Shown: in pieces, positions 40,991 through 48,301 of the stretch
Position numbering within the stretch: position 1 is the first letter of the stretch
Layout of the letters: each line of letters begins with the position of its first letter
Source of the DNA: Alphaproteobacteria bacterium UBA1301
GTDB lineage: Bacteria; Pseudomonadota; Alphaproteobacteria; Micropepsales; Micropepsaceae
Direction of reading: 5' to 3'
NCBI GenBank assembly: GCA_002307725.1
Contig: DBUB01000003.1
Span: forward strand, 1 to 48,301
DNA length: 48,301 nt
Made by a program: the position numbers and the translations under genes
The notes under the pieces: generated by a model
Seen by the model: only the letters and a program-made list of their open reading frames with translations
What the model was told of the DNA's origin: nothing
Databases searched by the model: none

Positions 40991-42541
40991 TCAGGCCGTC
41001 TTGAGGCTCAAGATTCTATCCACGCGGAACATGCGGTCTTCTTGGCGCAGCAGGCAGAAGGCCCGCATGCCCATGAACTCTTTTCCGTTGTAGGTTTCTT
41101 CGCCGACGGATTGGGGCACCACAATGCGCTTGGATTTGATGTCGTTCGCTTTCAAATAGACGATTTCGAGCGGCGTCTTGTGGCGAATGGCTTTTTCGAT
41201 GAGGCCAATCCGGTCGTCCACCGGCAGTGCGGCGGCGGCTTGTTCATATTGATAGCCAGTGAGGAACGAGAAAATCCGGTAATCGGTGCGGATATTGCCT
41301 TTGGTGATCGGCGTTTCGAGCACGATGCCTTCGAACGAGGTACAGCGGCTGAGCGCGACGTAGGTTTGTCCCGCCGCAAAGGCGCCGCGCCCCATGTCGA
41401 TAGAGACGCGATCGAAGGTCTTACCCTGGCTTTTGTGAATCGTGATCGCCCAAGCAAGACGGAACGGCAATTGCGTGAAGCTGCCAACCGGTTCGGACAC
41501 CAGCGTGTCGCCATCGACACCGAAGCGAAAGACGTCCCAGGTGTAAGGTTCGACATCGACAGTCGCGCCGCCGTCCTGCAAGCGCACCCGCAACCGGGTT
41601 TCGCCGTCATCGTCCTCGTGGATGGCCTTGATGACGCCGATGCTGCCGTTCACCCAGCGTTTGTCGCTGTCGTTGTTCAGCATCATGATCTGCGCGCCGG
41701 TCTTGAAAGAGAGTTCGGTCGCCGTCGGATAGTATTCCTTGGTGAAATCACCGCTGATGGCGGCCTCGGCGCAATAGAGTTTGCCCTTCAGCCGCGACAG
41801 ATGCGCTGTGTTGATTTCGTCGGCCCGTTTGTTGGTCGTTGTCAGGTGGATGGAAAGGCCGTCCGGCGGCGGCGGCGCTTTGGTTTGGTAGCGGCTGTTG
41901 AGAATCCGGATATCACCGTCTTCGACCGAGTTGTTCCTGATCTTGTTGAGCAGTTCGATGAAGGCGGCGTCTTTCTGGCGATAGACTTTTTCCAGTTCGA
42001 CGATTTCAAGCCGCAGCGCCGCGATCGCCGGGGCGCTGAAAAAGAACGGGGTCGGGTAGACGGTTTTGAAGATGTCCTGCTCGCGGGACGTCACCACCGG
42101 CGGCAATTGATAGAGATCGCCGATGAAAATCATCTGCACGCCGCCGAACGGCTGGCGCGGCTTGGGGCCGTAGATTTGCAGGAAGGCATCGACGCAGTCG
42201 AGCAGGTCGGCCCGGACCATCGAAACTTCGTCGATGATGATCGTCTTGAGCTTTTTGTAGAGTTTCGGGTTGCGCGCCTTGATGTGCTTGGTGCGGATTT
42301 TCTGCGGCGTGACATCGACATTGAAGTGAAAGAAGCTGTGGATCGTCTGGCCTTTGACGTTCAAGGCCGCGACGCCGGTCGGTGCCAGCACGACGGGCTT
42401 CTTCTTGGTGTTGCGGCAGAAATGCTCCAGCAGCGTCGATTTGCCGGTGCCCGCCTTGCCGGTGATGAACAGGCAGCGATCGGTTTGCTCCATCAGGTCC
42501 AGCGCCTGCCGGAAGCGGTCGTTGATTTCGATCTGTGCCAT
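40991..42541 (-). CDS. PIF1/RecD-like superfamily 1 helicase with C-terminal WYL-like domain
   Basis: A 516-residue helicase. Walker A is GKAGTGKST at about 28-36, followed by VLAPTGVAALNVKGQTIHSFFHF, Walker B TIIIDEVSMV, GDLYQLPPVV, and late motifs WAITIHKSQGKTFDRV and TYVALSR; these are diagnostic of PIF1/RecD-type 5'-3' DNA helicases. After about residue 445 there is an added domain (EKAIRHKTPLEIVYLKANDI, KRIVVPQSVGE, RMFRVDRILSL) with the pattern of a WYL domain, which in other proteins senses nucleic acid or other ligands. The ATG at 42541 is chosen; the longer open frame has no ribosome site. It stands alone and converges with the lipoprotein gene. Confidence 0.88.
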   Translation of the reverse strand: MAQIEINDRFRQALDLMEQTDRCLFITGKAGTGKSTLLEHFCRNTKKKPVVLAPTGVAALNVKGQTIHSFFHFNVDVTPQKIRTKHIKARNPKLYKKLKTIIIDEVSMVRADLLDCVDAFLQIYGPKPRQPFGGVQMIFIGDLYQLPPVVTSREQDIFKTVYPTPFFFSAPAIAALRLEIVELEKVYRQKDAAFIELLNKIRNNSVEDGDIRILNSRYQTKAPPPPDGLSIHLTTTNKRADEINTAHLSRLKGKLYCAEAAISGDFTKEYYPTATELSFKTGAQIMMLNNDSDKRWVNGSIGVIKAIHEDDDGETRLRVRLQDGGATVDVEPYTWDVFRFGVDGDTLVSEPVGSFTQLPFRLAWAITIHKSQGKTFDRVSIDMGRGAFAAGQTYVALSRCTSFEGIVLETPITKGNIRTDYRIFSFLTGYQYEQAAAALPVDDRIGLIEKAIRHKTPLEIVYLKANDIKSKRIVVPQSVGEETYNGKEFMGMRAFCLLRQEDRMFRVDRILSLKTA

Positions 42542-42634
42542 GAACCTGCGCTGCCCGCTCCGTTTGCCGGACAGTTTTTGGCGGGAGACGGATTTTGTCA
42601 ATTTGGGCGTGCGCGAAGTTCGCCGTGCCGGCGC

Positions 42635-43312
42635 TTACCCTTGTTTGCGCTTGGGGCCGAGGCTGGCGAGGAAGAGGCTGAGCATGCCGGAGAGGATGGC
42701 GAGCCCGACGATGCCAACTGCGATCCACAAGCTCCTTGCCGCTTCGTCGATCATGCCGGTGTGCTCGGCGTAACGCTTGGCGCGTTCGACCTTGAGCAGG
42801 TCCCATAGCCTGCCGCGCACCTCGTCGGTCAGGCGGCTTTCCGCTTGCGCGGCGGGCGAATGGGTGACGCGCGCGACCTCGCCCTGATGGCCGACGAGAT
42901 AATCGTACGTTCGCTGGCGCTCGGCGAGCCGGTCCGTCAGCACCTTGTACATCGCGCTCATCTTGGGGTCATGACGCACCGAACGGCCAAGCTTCTTCAT
43001 GGCGGCGTCGATTTCGCGGCAGGTCTTGGCGATGCGCACGGCGAACCAAGTGTCTTGACTGAGGACATAGCCGTTCAGCATACGGTCGGAATCGATCAGC
43101 CGCGACTCGACGGTGGTGATCTCGAGTAGCGTGTCCTCGGTGGTTTCGGCCCTGATCCGGCTGGTCTTCAGACTCGACAGCGTGAAGCTCATCAGGATCA
43201 GCGCAGCCAGCATCAGCACGGCGGTCACGGTGAATATCTGCACCGCAAGCGCCTGCAGCCCGCCGCCGACGGCGGACCTCCAAAGTTTGTCTTTCCACGA
43301 CGCCTGGCTCAT
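42635..43312 (-). CDS. Membrane protein with a periplasmic helical sensor-like domain
   Basis: A 225-residue protein with two membrane helices, at about 20-47 (ALAVQIFTVTAVLMLAALIL) and 195-216 (LWIAVGIVGLAILSGMLSLF), flanking a periplasmic domain of about 145 residues that is almost all helix. This is the topology and composition of CHASE3-like or four-helix-bundle sensor input regions, but no HAMP, kinase, cyclase or receiver domain follows: the cytoplasmic end is only about 10 basic residues (ASLGPKRKQG). The ATG at 43312 has an AGAGGG site. It lies between the helicase and pyk; the terminator just upstream separates it from pyk. Confidence 0.72.
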   Translation of the reverse strand: MSQASWKDKLWRSAVGGGLQALAVQIFTVTAVLMLAALILMSFTLSSLKTSRIRAETTEDTLLEITTVESRLIDSDRMLNGYVLSQDTWFAVRIAKTCREIDAAMKKLGRSVRHDPKMSAMYKVLTDRLAERQRTYDYLVGHQGEVARVTHSPAAQAESRLTDEVRGRLWDLLKVERAKRYAEHTGMIDEAARSLWIAVGIVGLAILSGMLSLFLASLGPKRKQG

Positions 43313-43410
43313 GGCGCGCCCTCTGTCGACCCTGGTCGGTTGTTGTAAGAAAATTGCTTTAAGAAAGAGTAGAGAGGGGCCAAGAACACCCATAGGTTGT
43401 CCCGTCCACC

Positions 43411-43439
43411 AAAAAAGGGGCAGCGTCTCCGCTGCCCCC
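43411..43439 (-). terminator. Intrinsic terminator of the DUF1036-pyk transcript
   Basis: On the minus strand a perfect 9-base-pair stem (43417-43425 with 43430-43438) with a 4-base loop is followed by six T (the AAAAAA at 43411-43416). It lies about 120 bases after the pyk stop, so the pyk message carries a long 3' tail with two palindromic elements. Confidence 0.85.
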
Positions 43440-43459
43440 TGTTCGTGCTGCTTTCCGAC

Positions 43460-43500
43460 TAGAGCGTTTCACCGTTTCACGGAAACGGCGAAACGCTCTA
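43460..43500. repeat. Nested perfect palindrome in the pyk 3' tail
   Basis: An 11-base-pair outer stem (43460-43470 with 43490-43500) encloses an inner 7-base-pair stem and 3-base loop. It lies next to the family A copy at 43509 and before the pyk terminator. Confidence 0.75.
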
Positions 43501-43508
43501 GATTCTTG

Positions 43509-43563
43509 GATTGTCGCGCTTTTGGACGGAAAACCGGATTCCACTTTTCGTGAAAGCGCTCTA
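43509..43563. repeat. Family A intergenic palindrome, short form (copy 5)
   Basis: Arms GTCGCGCTTTTGGACGG and TTTTCGTGAAAGCGCTCTA match the short copies. Its right end overlaps the pyk stop codon (43561-43563), the closest approach to a coding sequence among the five copies. Confidence 0.8.
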
Positions 43564-44991
43564 AAGCGATTTCTGCGGCCCGACGAAGGCAACGCGCAGC
43601 ATGTTGGTGGCACCCGGTGTGCGCAGCGGTACGCCCGCGGTGACCACGATGCGCTCGCCGGGCTTGGCGAAGCCTTCGAGGAAGGCGAACCGCGCGGCAC
43701 GATCGACCATGTCGTCGAGGTCCTGGGCGTCTTCGGTGTAGATGCAGTGCAGGCCCCACACCAAGCTCAGCCGCCGGGAGACTTCAAGCGTCGGCGTCAG
43801 CGCGATAATCGGCGCATCGGAGCGTTCGCGTGCCGCCCTGAGCGCGGTGGACCCGGATTTGGTCCAGCACACCACAGCACGGGCGTGAATGGTGCTGGTG
43901 ACTTCGTGCACCGCCGCCATGATCGCGTCAGGAGTCGTGGACTCCGGCTCATTGCGCTGGCTATTAAGCAGCGGGATGTATTGCGGATCGCCTTCCACCG
44001 TGGTGGCGATCTTGTCCATCATCGAGACCGCTTCCACCGGATATGCACCGGCGGCGGATTCGGCCGACAGCATCACCGCATCGGCGCCATCGAACACGGC
44101 GTTGGCAACGTCGGTGACTTCGGCGCGGGTCGGCACCGGCGCGGTGATCATCGACTCCAGCATCTGGGTCGCCACCACGACAGGCTTGCCGGCCTTGCGG
44201 GCCATTTTGGTGATCAGCTTCTGCTTGCCAGGAACTTCCTGCACCGGCAGTTCGACACCAAGATCGCCGCGCGCCACCATCAGCGCATCCGACAGATCGA
44301 GAATTTCCGGCAGCCAGTCGATCGCCCGCGGCTTTTCGATTTTGGCCAGGCACCCGGCCTGGTTGCCGACGATCTTCTTGAGGTCGGCCATGTCGTCGGG
44401 GCGCTGCACGAACGACAGTGCAATCCAGTCCATGCCGAGGCGGAGCGCCGCGTCGAGATCGCTCCGGTCCTTTTCCGTCATCGCCGAGATCGGCAGCACG
44501 GTGTCGGGCAGGTTGATGCCCTTTTTGTTCTTCAGGATGCCGCCGACTTCGACGATGGCATCCGCGGTGTCCTTGGTGGCATCGACGATCTTGAGGCGGA
44601 TTTTGCCATCGTCGATCAGGATCACTTCGCCCGGCTGCACCGCCGCGAAAATTTCGGGATGCGGCACCGGAATGTCGTCGCCGCTTTCGACTGTGAGCTT
44701 CTTCACCAGGCGAACCGTGTCGCCCTTATGCAATTCGCGCTCGCCGTTCGCCAGCGTGCCGACGCGGATCTTCGGACCCTGCAGGTCAGCAAGGACGCCG
44801 ATCGGCCGTCCGACGCTCTCTTCGAGGTCGCGCACGATGCGGAGCTTTTCCGCCAGGTCCGCCGGCGCGTTGTGGCTCATATTGATGCGAAAGACATCCG
44901 CGCCCGCTTCGAACAGAGCCCGGATCATTTCGGGTGACGAGCTGGCCGGGCCGAGCGTCGCGAGAATTTTGGTTTTCCGTCTGCGCCTCAT
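43561..44991 (-). CDS. pyk: Pyruvate kinase
   Basis: Last step of glycolysis: phosphoenolpyruvate plus ADP to pyruvate and ATP. The 476-residue protein starts RRRRKTKILATLGPASSS, has FRINMSHN, GPKIRVGTL, the active-site block MVARGDLGVELP, and VATQMLESM before a C-terminal allosteric domain. Length and motif order are normal. It follows the DUF1036 gene by 21 bases, the two forming an operon on the minus strand that ends at the terminator at 43411. DUF1036 and gapR-like genes near pyk are a conserved alphaproteobacterial arrangement. Confidence 0.96.
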   Translation of the reverse strand: MRRRRKTKILATLGPASSSPEMIRALFEAGADVFRINMSHNAPADLAEKLRIVRDLEESVGRPIGVLADLQGPKIRVGTLANGERELHKGDTVRLVKKLTVESGDDIPVPHPEIFAAVQPGEVILIDDGKIRLKIVDATKDTADAIVEVGGILKNKKGINLPDTVLPISAMTEKDRSDLDAALRLGMDWIALSFVQRPDDMADLKKIVGNQAGCLAKIEKPRAIDWLPEILDLSDALMVARGDLGVELPVQEVPGKQKLITKMARKAGKPVVVATQMLESMITAPVPTRAEVTDVANAVFDGADAVMLSAESAAGAYPVEAVSMMDKIATTVEGDPQYIPLLNSQRNEPESTTPDAIMAAVHEVTSTIHARAVVCWTKSGSTALRAARERSDAPIIALTPTLEVSRRLSLVWGLHCIYTEDAQDLDDMVDRAARFAFLEGFAKPGERIVVTAGVPLRTPGATNMLRVAFVGPQKSL

Positions 44992-45012
44992 GAATATCTT
45001 TTCCGATTCATC

Positions 45013-45399
45013 CTAGTTCGAGAGAGATTGCTTCCAATTTGGGCTGTTGCCCGTGTCGATAGCAAAGAACCCTTTGCGGTCATAGCCGCGCGCCGCGCAA
45101 TTGCCGCGCCCGGTGATTTGGAAATCCGGCTGCGCCAACGTGCAAAAATAGGTGCCACCGTTCCAGGTGCCCGATTCGCCGTCAGTTCCGTAGAGATAAT
45201 AGTAGCGCGCATTTAGCCGGCCGGAGATAAGGGTCTTGCATTTTCGTGACGGTATAGTCCACCAGCCACGGCTCTCCCAGGTCGTCCCATTATATTGCCC
45301 AAGGGCTAAATTAGCGGTTACTCCCGCCTTATTGCAGACGGTGAAGTCCGCCCGGGCAGGTACCGTTAAAAGCAGAATCAGGGCAATAAAGAGGCGCAT
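45013..45399 (-). CDS. DUF1036 family exported protein
   Basis: A 128-residue exported protein: signal peptide MRLFIALILLLTVPARA, then a small domain with four cysteines (FTVCNKAG, SRKCKTLI, GTYFCTLAQ, GNCAARGYD) and the conserved WESRGWWTIPSRKC and ARGYDRKGFFAIDTG segments of DUF1036. The cysteines probably form two disulfides. Function unknown. It is cotranscribed with pyk (21-base gap), as in many alphaproteobacteria, with no known functional link. Confidence 0.88.
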   Translation of the reverse strand: MRLFIALILLLTVPARADFTVCNKAGVTANLALGQYNGTTWESRGWWTIPSRKCKTLISGRLNARYYYLYGTDGESGTWNGGTYFCTLAQPDFQITGRGNCAARGYDRKGFFAIDTGNSPNWKQSLSN

Positions 45400-45744
45400 G
45401 GCGCTGCCAGGATGTCGCGCAAAGCGGGGGGTTCGTCAACGCCGGAGCTAAGTCGTGCCGCCAGCGGCCCTCTTCGTAATGATGATTATTCGATGACGGA
45501 CCCTCCTTTCCAACGCCTCCGGCCGGTCCCAAGGCCTGGCGGCGCGCCCAGTGGCCTGCTGTTTGCCCGCAACCACACCGCAAATGCCGTGCCAAAAAGC
45601 TACAACCTGGGGCTGGCGGCGGCTTTGACCGCCTAAGGCATATATCGGCCGCCGCCCTGGCCGATCGGGGGGGCGCGGGGCAGCAAAAGACTCACAACAG
45701 TTGAGTCGGCCCTGCGTTGCGTCGGCACGGCCGTCCTCTTATTT
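45400..45744. other. Intergenic region between DUF1036 and gapR
   Basis: Together with the perfect inverted repeat that follows, this forms a 485-base gap between divergent DUF1036-pyk and gapR. Short open frames here have skewed composition and no ribosome sites. Promoters for both directions must lie here; I could not pick one with confidence. Confidence 0.35.
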
Positions 45745-45870
45745 GTCATGGCCCGCGACTGCGGGCCATCCAGGTGACGTCTGAACGCTTTGCCAGCGCA
45801 GACCGCATCTCGCGATTTGGCCGGCGCCGCCTCGGTTTCAACGGGATGGCCCGCAGTCGCGGGCCATGAC
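45745..45870. repeat. Paired perfect palindrome upstream of gapR
   Basis: Two 25-base arms (45745-45769 and 45846-45870) are exact reverse complements, and each arm is itself a hairpin (GCCCGC-GACT-GCGGGC). The 76-base centre is unrelated to other repeats seen here. It ends 14 bases before the gapR start codon, so the arm and the ribosome site adjoin. This is a REP-like pair of the GTCATGGCCCGC type. Confidence 0.85.
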
Positions 45871-45884
45871 AATGGGTGTGAGTG

Positions 45885-46127
45885 ATGGCCAAGACCGGCT
45901 TTGCGAAAGAACGTCTGCGATCCTTCGTCGATCGCGTCGAGCGTCTGGAAGAGGAAAAGAAGGCCCTCTCGGACGACATCAAAGAGGTCTATGCCGAGGC
46001 CAAGGGTGAAGGCTTCGACGTCAAAACCCTGCGCGCCGTGGTCCGCCTGCGGAAAATGGACAAGGCCGACTTCCAGGAAGCCGAAGCGATGCTGGACCTC
46101 TACCTCAGCGCGCTCGGGATGCGCTGA
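45885..46127 (+). CDS. gapR: GapR-type nucleoid-associated protein (DUF2312)
   Basis: GapR binds overtwisted DNA ahead of replication and transcription forks and is needed for normal growth in Caulobacter. The 80-residue protein is a coiled coil: LRSFVDRVERLEEEKKALSD, then the signature IKEVYAEAKGEGFDVKTLRAVVRLRKMD and the C-terminal EAMLDLYLSALGM. It lacks the short N-terminal extension of the Caulobacter protein. The ATG at 45885 is used; a GTG one codon upstream is also in frame. Expression probably starts within or before the paired palindrome that ends 14 bases upstream. Confidence 0.92.
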   Translation: MAKTGFAKERLRSFVDRVERLEEEKKALSDDIKEVYAEAKGEGFDVKTLRAVVRLRKMDKADFQEAEAMLDLYLSALGMR

Positions 46128-46421
46128 TCACTTCGCGGTGAGGACCGCTTAGCGGTTGGCGGCAGACGTGATCGATCCTGCCGCAGATATCGGTCCGTCC
46201 ATCGCTATGTGGCCGCGCTCTATCAGGCGCTATAAGGCCATAGCAGATTGAACCGGGCGTTCTGCCATAACGCACGTCGGTTGGTTGGCGCGCCTGCCGC
46301 AGACCAATGTGTGCTTGCGGCTGCTCAAACTCCAGCCGCATACTCGCATCCCTTGGGGCGCGCCGCGACGGCTTGATAGCAACCAGAAAAACACAAGCGC
46401 ACCTCGCAAAGGGAGATCACC

Positions 46422-47588
46422 ATGAACTACAAGGCCTTCGCCACGGCGAACGTGTTCCTGTTCGCCTTGGTCCTATCCGCCGGAACCGCTGCTGCGCAGA
46501 CCGCTGCGCCGGCTGTTACGGAAGACTTCAAGCCCTCATCGTTGAACCAGCCGGGCCAGCAATACCCGCAAGTCAATTCGCAGGGCTATGCCCGCTTCCG
46601 CATCGCAGCGCCCGACGCGAAGAGCGTTGCCGTAACCTTGGGCCTCGGCGGCAGCGGCGGCACCATCCTCACCAAAGCCGCCGACGGCACCTGGACGGGC
46701 ACGACCGCCGGTCCGCTCGACGAAGGCTTCCACTATTACCACCTCAAGATGGACGGCGGCGTCTTCAACGATCCCGGGGCGACGGACTATTACGGTTCCG
46801 TCCGGTGGGAGAGCGGCATCGAAATTCCGGCGCACGATCAGGATTTCTACGCGCTCAAGAACGTGCCGCACGGCCACGTCCAGCAGATCCTGTTTTCGTC
46901 GCCTAGCACCAACAGCCAGCGCCGGGCTTTCGTCTACACGCCGCCGGGTTACGACAAGAACCAGAGCGCGCGCTATCCGGTGCTGTATTTGCAGCACGGC
47001 TGGGGTGAAGACGAAACCGCATGGAGCAACCAGGGCCACGCCAATCTGATCATGGACAATCTGATCGCCGCGGGCAAAGCGAAGCCGTTCATCATCGTGA
47101 TGACCTACGGCATGACCAACGACGCCAAGATCGGCCACATGGACAGTTTCGACATCCACCCGTTCCAAACCGTTCTGGTCAACGAACTCATTCCCTATGT
47201 CGACGCCCATTTCCGCACGCTGGCCGATCAGCCGCATCGCGCCATGGCCGGCCTTTCGATGGGCGGCTTTGAAACAAAGCTGATCACGTTCGCCAACCTG
47301 GACACGTTCTCGCGCATCGCCCTGCTCAGCGGCGGCACGATTTCCATGGACGACGTCAATAAGGCCCCGGGCTTCCGCGAAAAGGTCAAGCTGGTGTTCG
47401 TCAGCTTCGGCAGCCGTGAACTGCAGGGCGGCCGCGCCATGTTCGGCGGCGATCCCAAGGTCAATGCCGATGGTTTGACCAAGGCCGGCATCAAAAACGT
47501 GTTTTATGTTTCGCCCAATACGGCCCACGAATTCCTGTCGTGGCGGCGGAGCTTGCACGAGCTTGCTCCGGTGCTGTTCAAGGATTGA
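46422..47588 (+). CDS. Secreted esterase (CE1/esterase D-like) with N-terminal beta-sandwich
   Basis: A 388-residue exported protein: signal peptide (cleavage near AAAQT at about 23-27), an E-set beta-sandwich at about 50-135, and an alpha/beta-hydrolase with PVLYLQHGWGEDETAW (oxyanion loop), nucleophile GLSMGGF and a late catalytic histidine in SPNTAHEFLSWRR. The layout is that of feruloyl and acetyl xylan esterases of CE1 with their appended domains. It suggests plant polysaccharide deacylation, compatible with the GH5 enzyme at 34.6 kb, but the substrate is inferred. Start ATG 46422 has a GGGAG site. Confidence 0.88.
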   Translation: MNYKAFATANVFLFALVLSAGTAAAQTAAPAVTEDFKPSSLNQPGQQYPQVNSQGYARFRIAAPDAKSVAVTLGLGGSGGTILTKAADGTWTGTTAGPLDEGFHYYHLKMDGGVFNDPGATDYYGSVRWESGIEIPAHDQDFYALKNVPHGHVQQILFSSPSTNSQRRAFVYTPPGYDKNQSARYPVLYLQHGWGEDETAWSNQGHANLIMDNLIAAGKAKPFIIVMTYGMTNDAKIGHMDSFDIHPFQTVLVNELIPYVDAHFRTLADQPHRAMAGLSMGGFETKLITFANLDTFSRIALLSGGTISMDDVNKAPGFREKVKLVFVSFGSRELQGGRAMFGGDPKVNADGLTKAGIKNVFYVSPNTAHEFLSWRRSLHELAPVLFKD

Positions 47589-47617
47589 GCGGACTTAAGC
47601 TGTAACGCGTCATGGCG

Positions 47618-47661
47618 ACAGGAGGTTTGTTCCAGGCGATGCGCCGGGCACAGCCTCCTGT
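47618..47661. other. Inverted repeat between convergent esterase and activator genes
   Basis: ACAGGAGG at 47618-47625 and CCTCCTGT at 47654-47661 are exact reverse complements 28 bases apart, 29 bases after the esterase stop. It could act as a shared terminator for the two converging genes, but the loop is long and the T-run short. Confidence 0.3.
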
Positions 47662-47693
47662 TTCCGTATCCGCGCGCGTACACGTGCCGGGCT

Positions 47694-48301
47694 CTATCCC
47701 GCCTTGCGCTCGTCTTCGGTGCTTTCGGGCAGGTCGCCTTGCACCGTTTCTTCCAGCCCAAAATCCTTCAGCTTGCGGTACAGCGTTGAGCGGCCGATGC
47801 CGAGGCGGCGGGCCACTTCCGACATGTGGCCGTCGTAGCGGGCGATGGCGGTGCGGATGACTTCGGACTCCATGTCGTCCATCTTGCGCATGTGCCCGGC
47901 GCCATCGACCACGCTCATCATATAGGGCGAGGCCGGCAGGGCGGGCGAATAGGTGGCAGCCTGCATCGCCTGCGCGTCGGCGACGGAATTGCCACGGTGC
48001 GGGCGTGCTTCCACGCCCAGGGCGGCGGCGATTTGCGGGAAATCGCAACTGTCGAGCAGCGAGCCGTCGCACAACACGACGGCGCGGAAGATGGTGTTTT
48101 CCAATTGGCGCACGTTGCCCGGCCAGGAATAGCGTTCGAGCAGGTCGGCGGCTTCCGGGGTCAGGCCCGCCACCGGCTTGTGCTCTTTGATGGCGGAGCG
48201 GGGGGTGAAATGGCGCGCCAGCGCCGGGATATCGTCGCGGCGGTCGCGCCGCGGCGCGCCGAAAAACGGGGAACCCCTTAGGCGCCAGCACACGGTGTCG
48301 C
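47694..48301 (-). CDS. Sigma-54-dependent transcriptional activator, C-terminal part (5' end outside window)
   Basis: The visible 200 or so residues are the end of an NtrC-type activator: the last part of the AAA+ domain (RRDDIPALARHF and LLERYSWPGNVRQLENTIFRAVVL, with the conserved WPGNVRQLEN), a linker, and a Fis-type helix-turn-helix (VIRTAIARYDGHMSEVARRLGIGRSTLYRKLKDFGLE). The receiver or other input domain lies beyond the right edge. The first 20 codons next to the edge (48230-48301) do not match the expected YRLNxFPVxLPPLR sequence although the frame stays open; a neighbouring frame does give GFPVF, which suggests base errors or a frameshift near the end of the sequence. Confidence 0.85.
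   Translation of the reverse strand, partial: DTVCWRLRGSPFFGAPRRDRRDDIPALARHFTPRSAIKEHKPVAGLTPEAADLLERYSWPGNVRQLENTIFRAVVLCDGSLLDSCDFPQIAAALGVEARPHRGNSVADAQAMQAATYSPALPASPYMMSVVDGAGHMRKMDDMESEVIRTAIARYDGHMSEVARRLGIGRSTLYRKLKDFGLEETVQGDLPESTEDERKAG

Noticed and set aside
41042..42808. Plus-strand open frame of 588 codons opposite the helicase
   Set aside because: Low-complexity Asp/Val/Arg shadow; the minus strand has a full set of helicase motifs.

Overview
The window looks like chromosomal DNA of a GC-rich free-living alphaproteobacterium. The clearest lineage markers are a CpdR-type single-domain response regulator, a GapR/DUF2312 nucleoid protein, a DUF1036 gene next to pyruvate kinase, and intergenic palindromes of the type common in alphaproteobacteria. 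I cannot name the genus. Most genes are envelope or housekeeping functions; there is no phage, transposase or CRISPR array. Both ends cut through genes: an autotransporter beta-domain on the left and a sigma-54 activator on the right.

Layout. 0-3 kb: autotransporter end, then gloA-ltaE on the minus strand. 3.2-7.6 kb: a TonB energy-transduction operon (tonB, exbB, three exbD genes, a TPR protein) closed by an intrinsic terminator. 7.6-11.4 kb: a large secreted protein of unknown function, then modBC without modA. 11.3-16.4 kb: a five-gene minus-strand operon for envelope glycan or lipid A work (LpxH-like phosphoesterase, GT4, polytopic GT, GtrB-like GT2, GtrA). 16.4-16.8 kb: a candidate small RNA of about 78 nt with promoter and terminator. 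16.8-22.2 kb: N-formylglutamate amidohydrolase, cpdR, a second tonB, tRNA-Val(GAC), an SBF-type transporter and hutH. 22.3-27 kb: a third, unusual TonB, a secreted metallo-beta-lactamase-fold protein, a PfkB kinase and a secreted metallophosphoesterase. 27.1-34.5 kb: alpha-2-macroglobulin, a 64-residue membrane protein and penicillin-binding protein 1C. 34.6-38.8 kb: GH5 glycosidase, TSUP permease, MltB-type transglycosylase, rpmJ and a TPR protein. 38.8-41 kb: gene-poor, more AT-rich DNA with an unknown Tat-type lipoprotein. 41-46.1 kb: a PIF1-like helicase with a C-terminal WYL-like domain, a membrane sensor-like protein, pyk-DUF1036 and gapR. 46.4-48.3 kb: a CE1-type esterase and the truncated activator.

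How it fits together. Much of the window serves the envelope: energising outer-membrane uptake (three TonB proteins, one ExbB, three ExbD), lipid A or glycan modification, and peptidoglycan repair and surveillance (A2M, PBP1C, lytic transglycosylase). At least four kinds of palindromic intergenic element are scattered through it, and one family sits repeatedly within a few bases of stop codons. The least explained items are the small RNA candidate, the Tat-type lipoprotein, the secreted Cys/His protein, and the cysteine pair shared by two of the TonB proteins.
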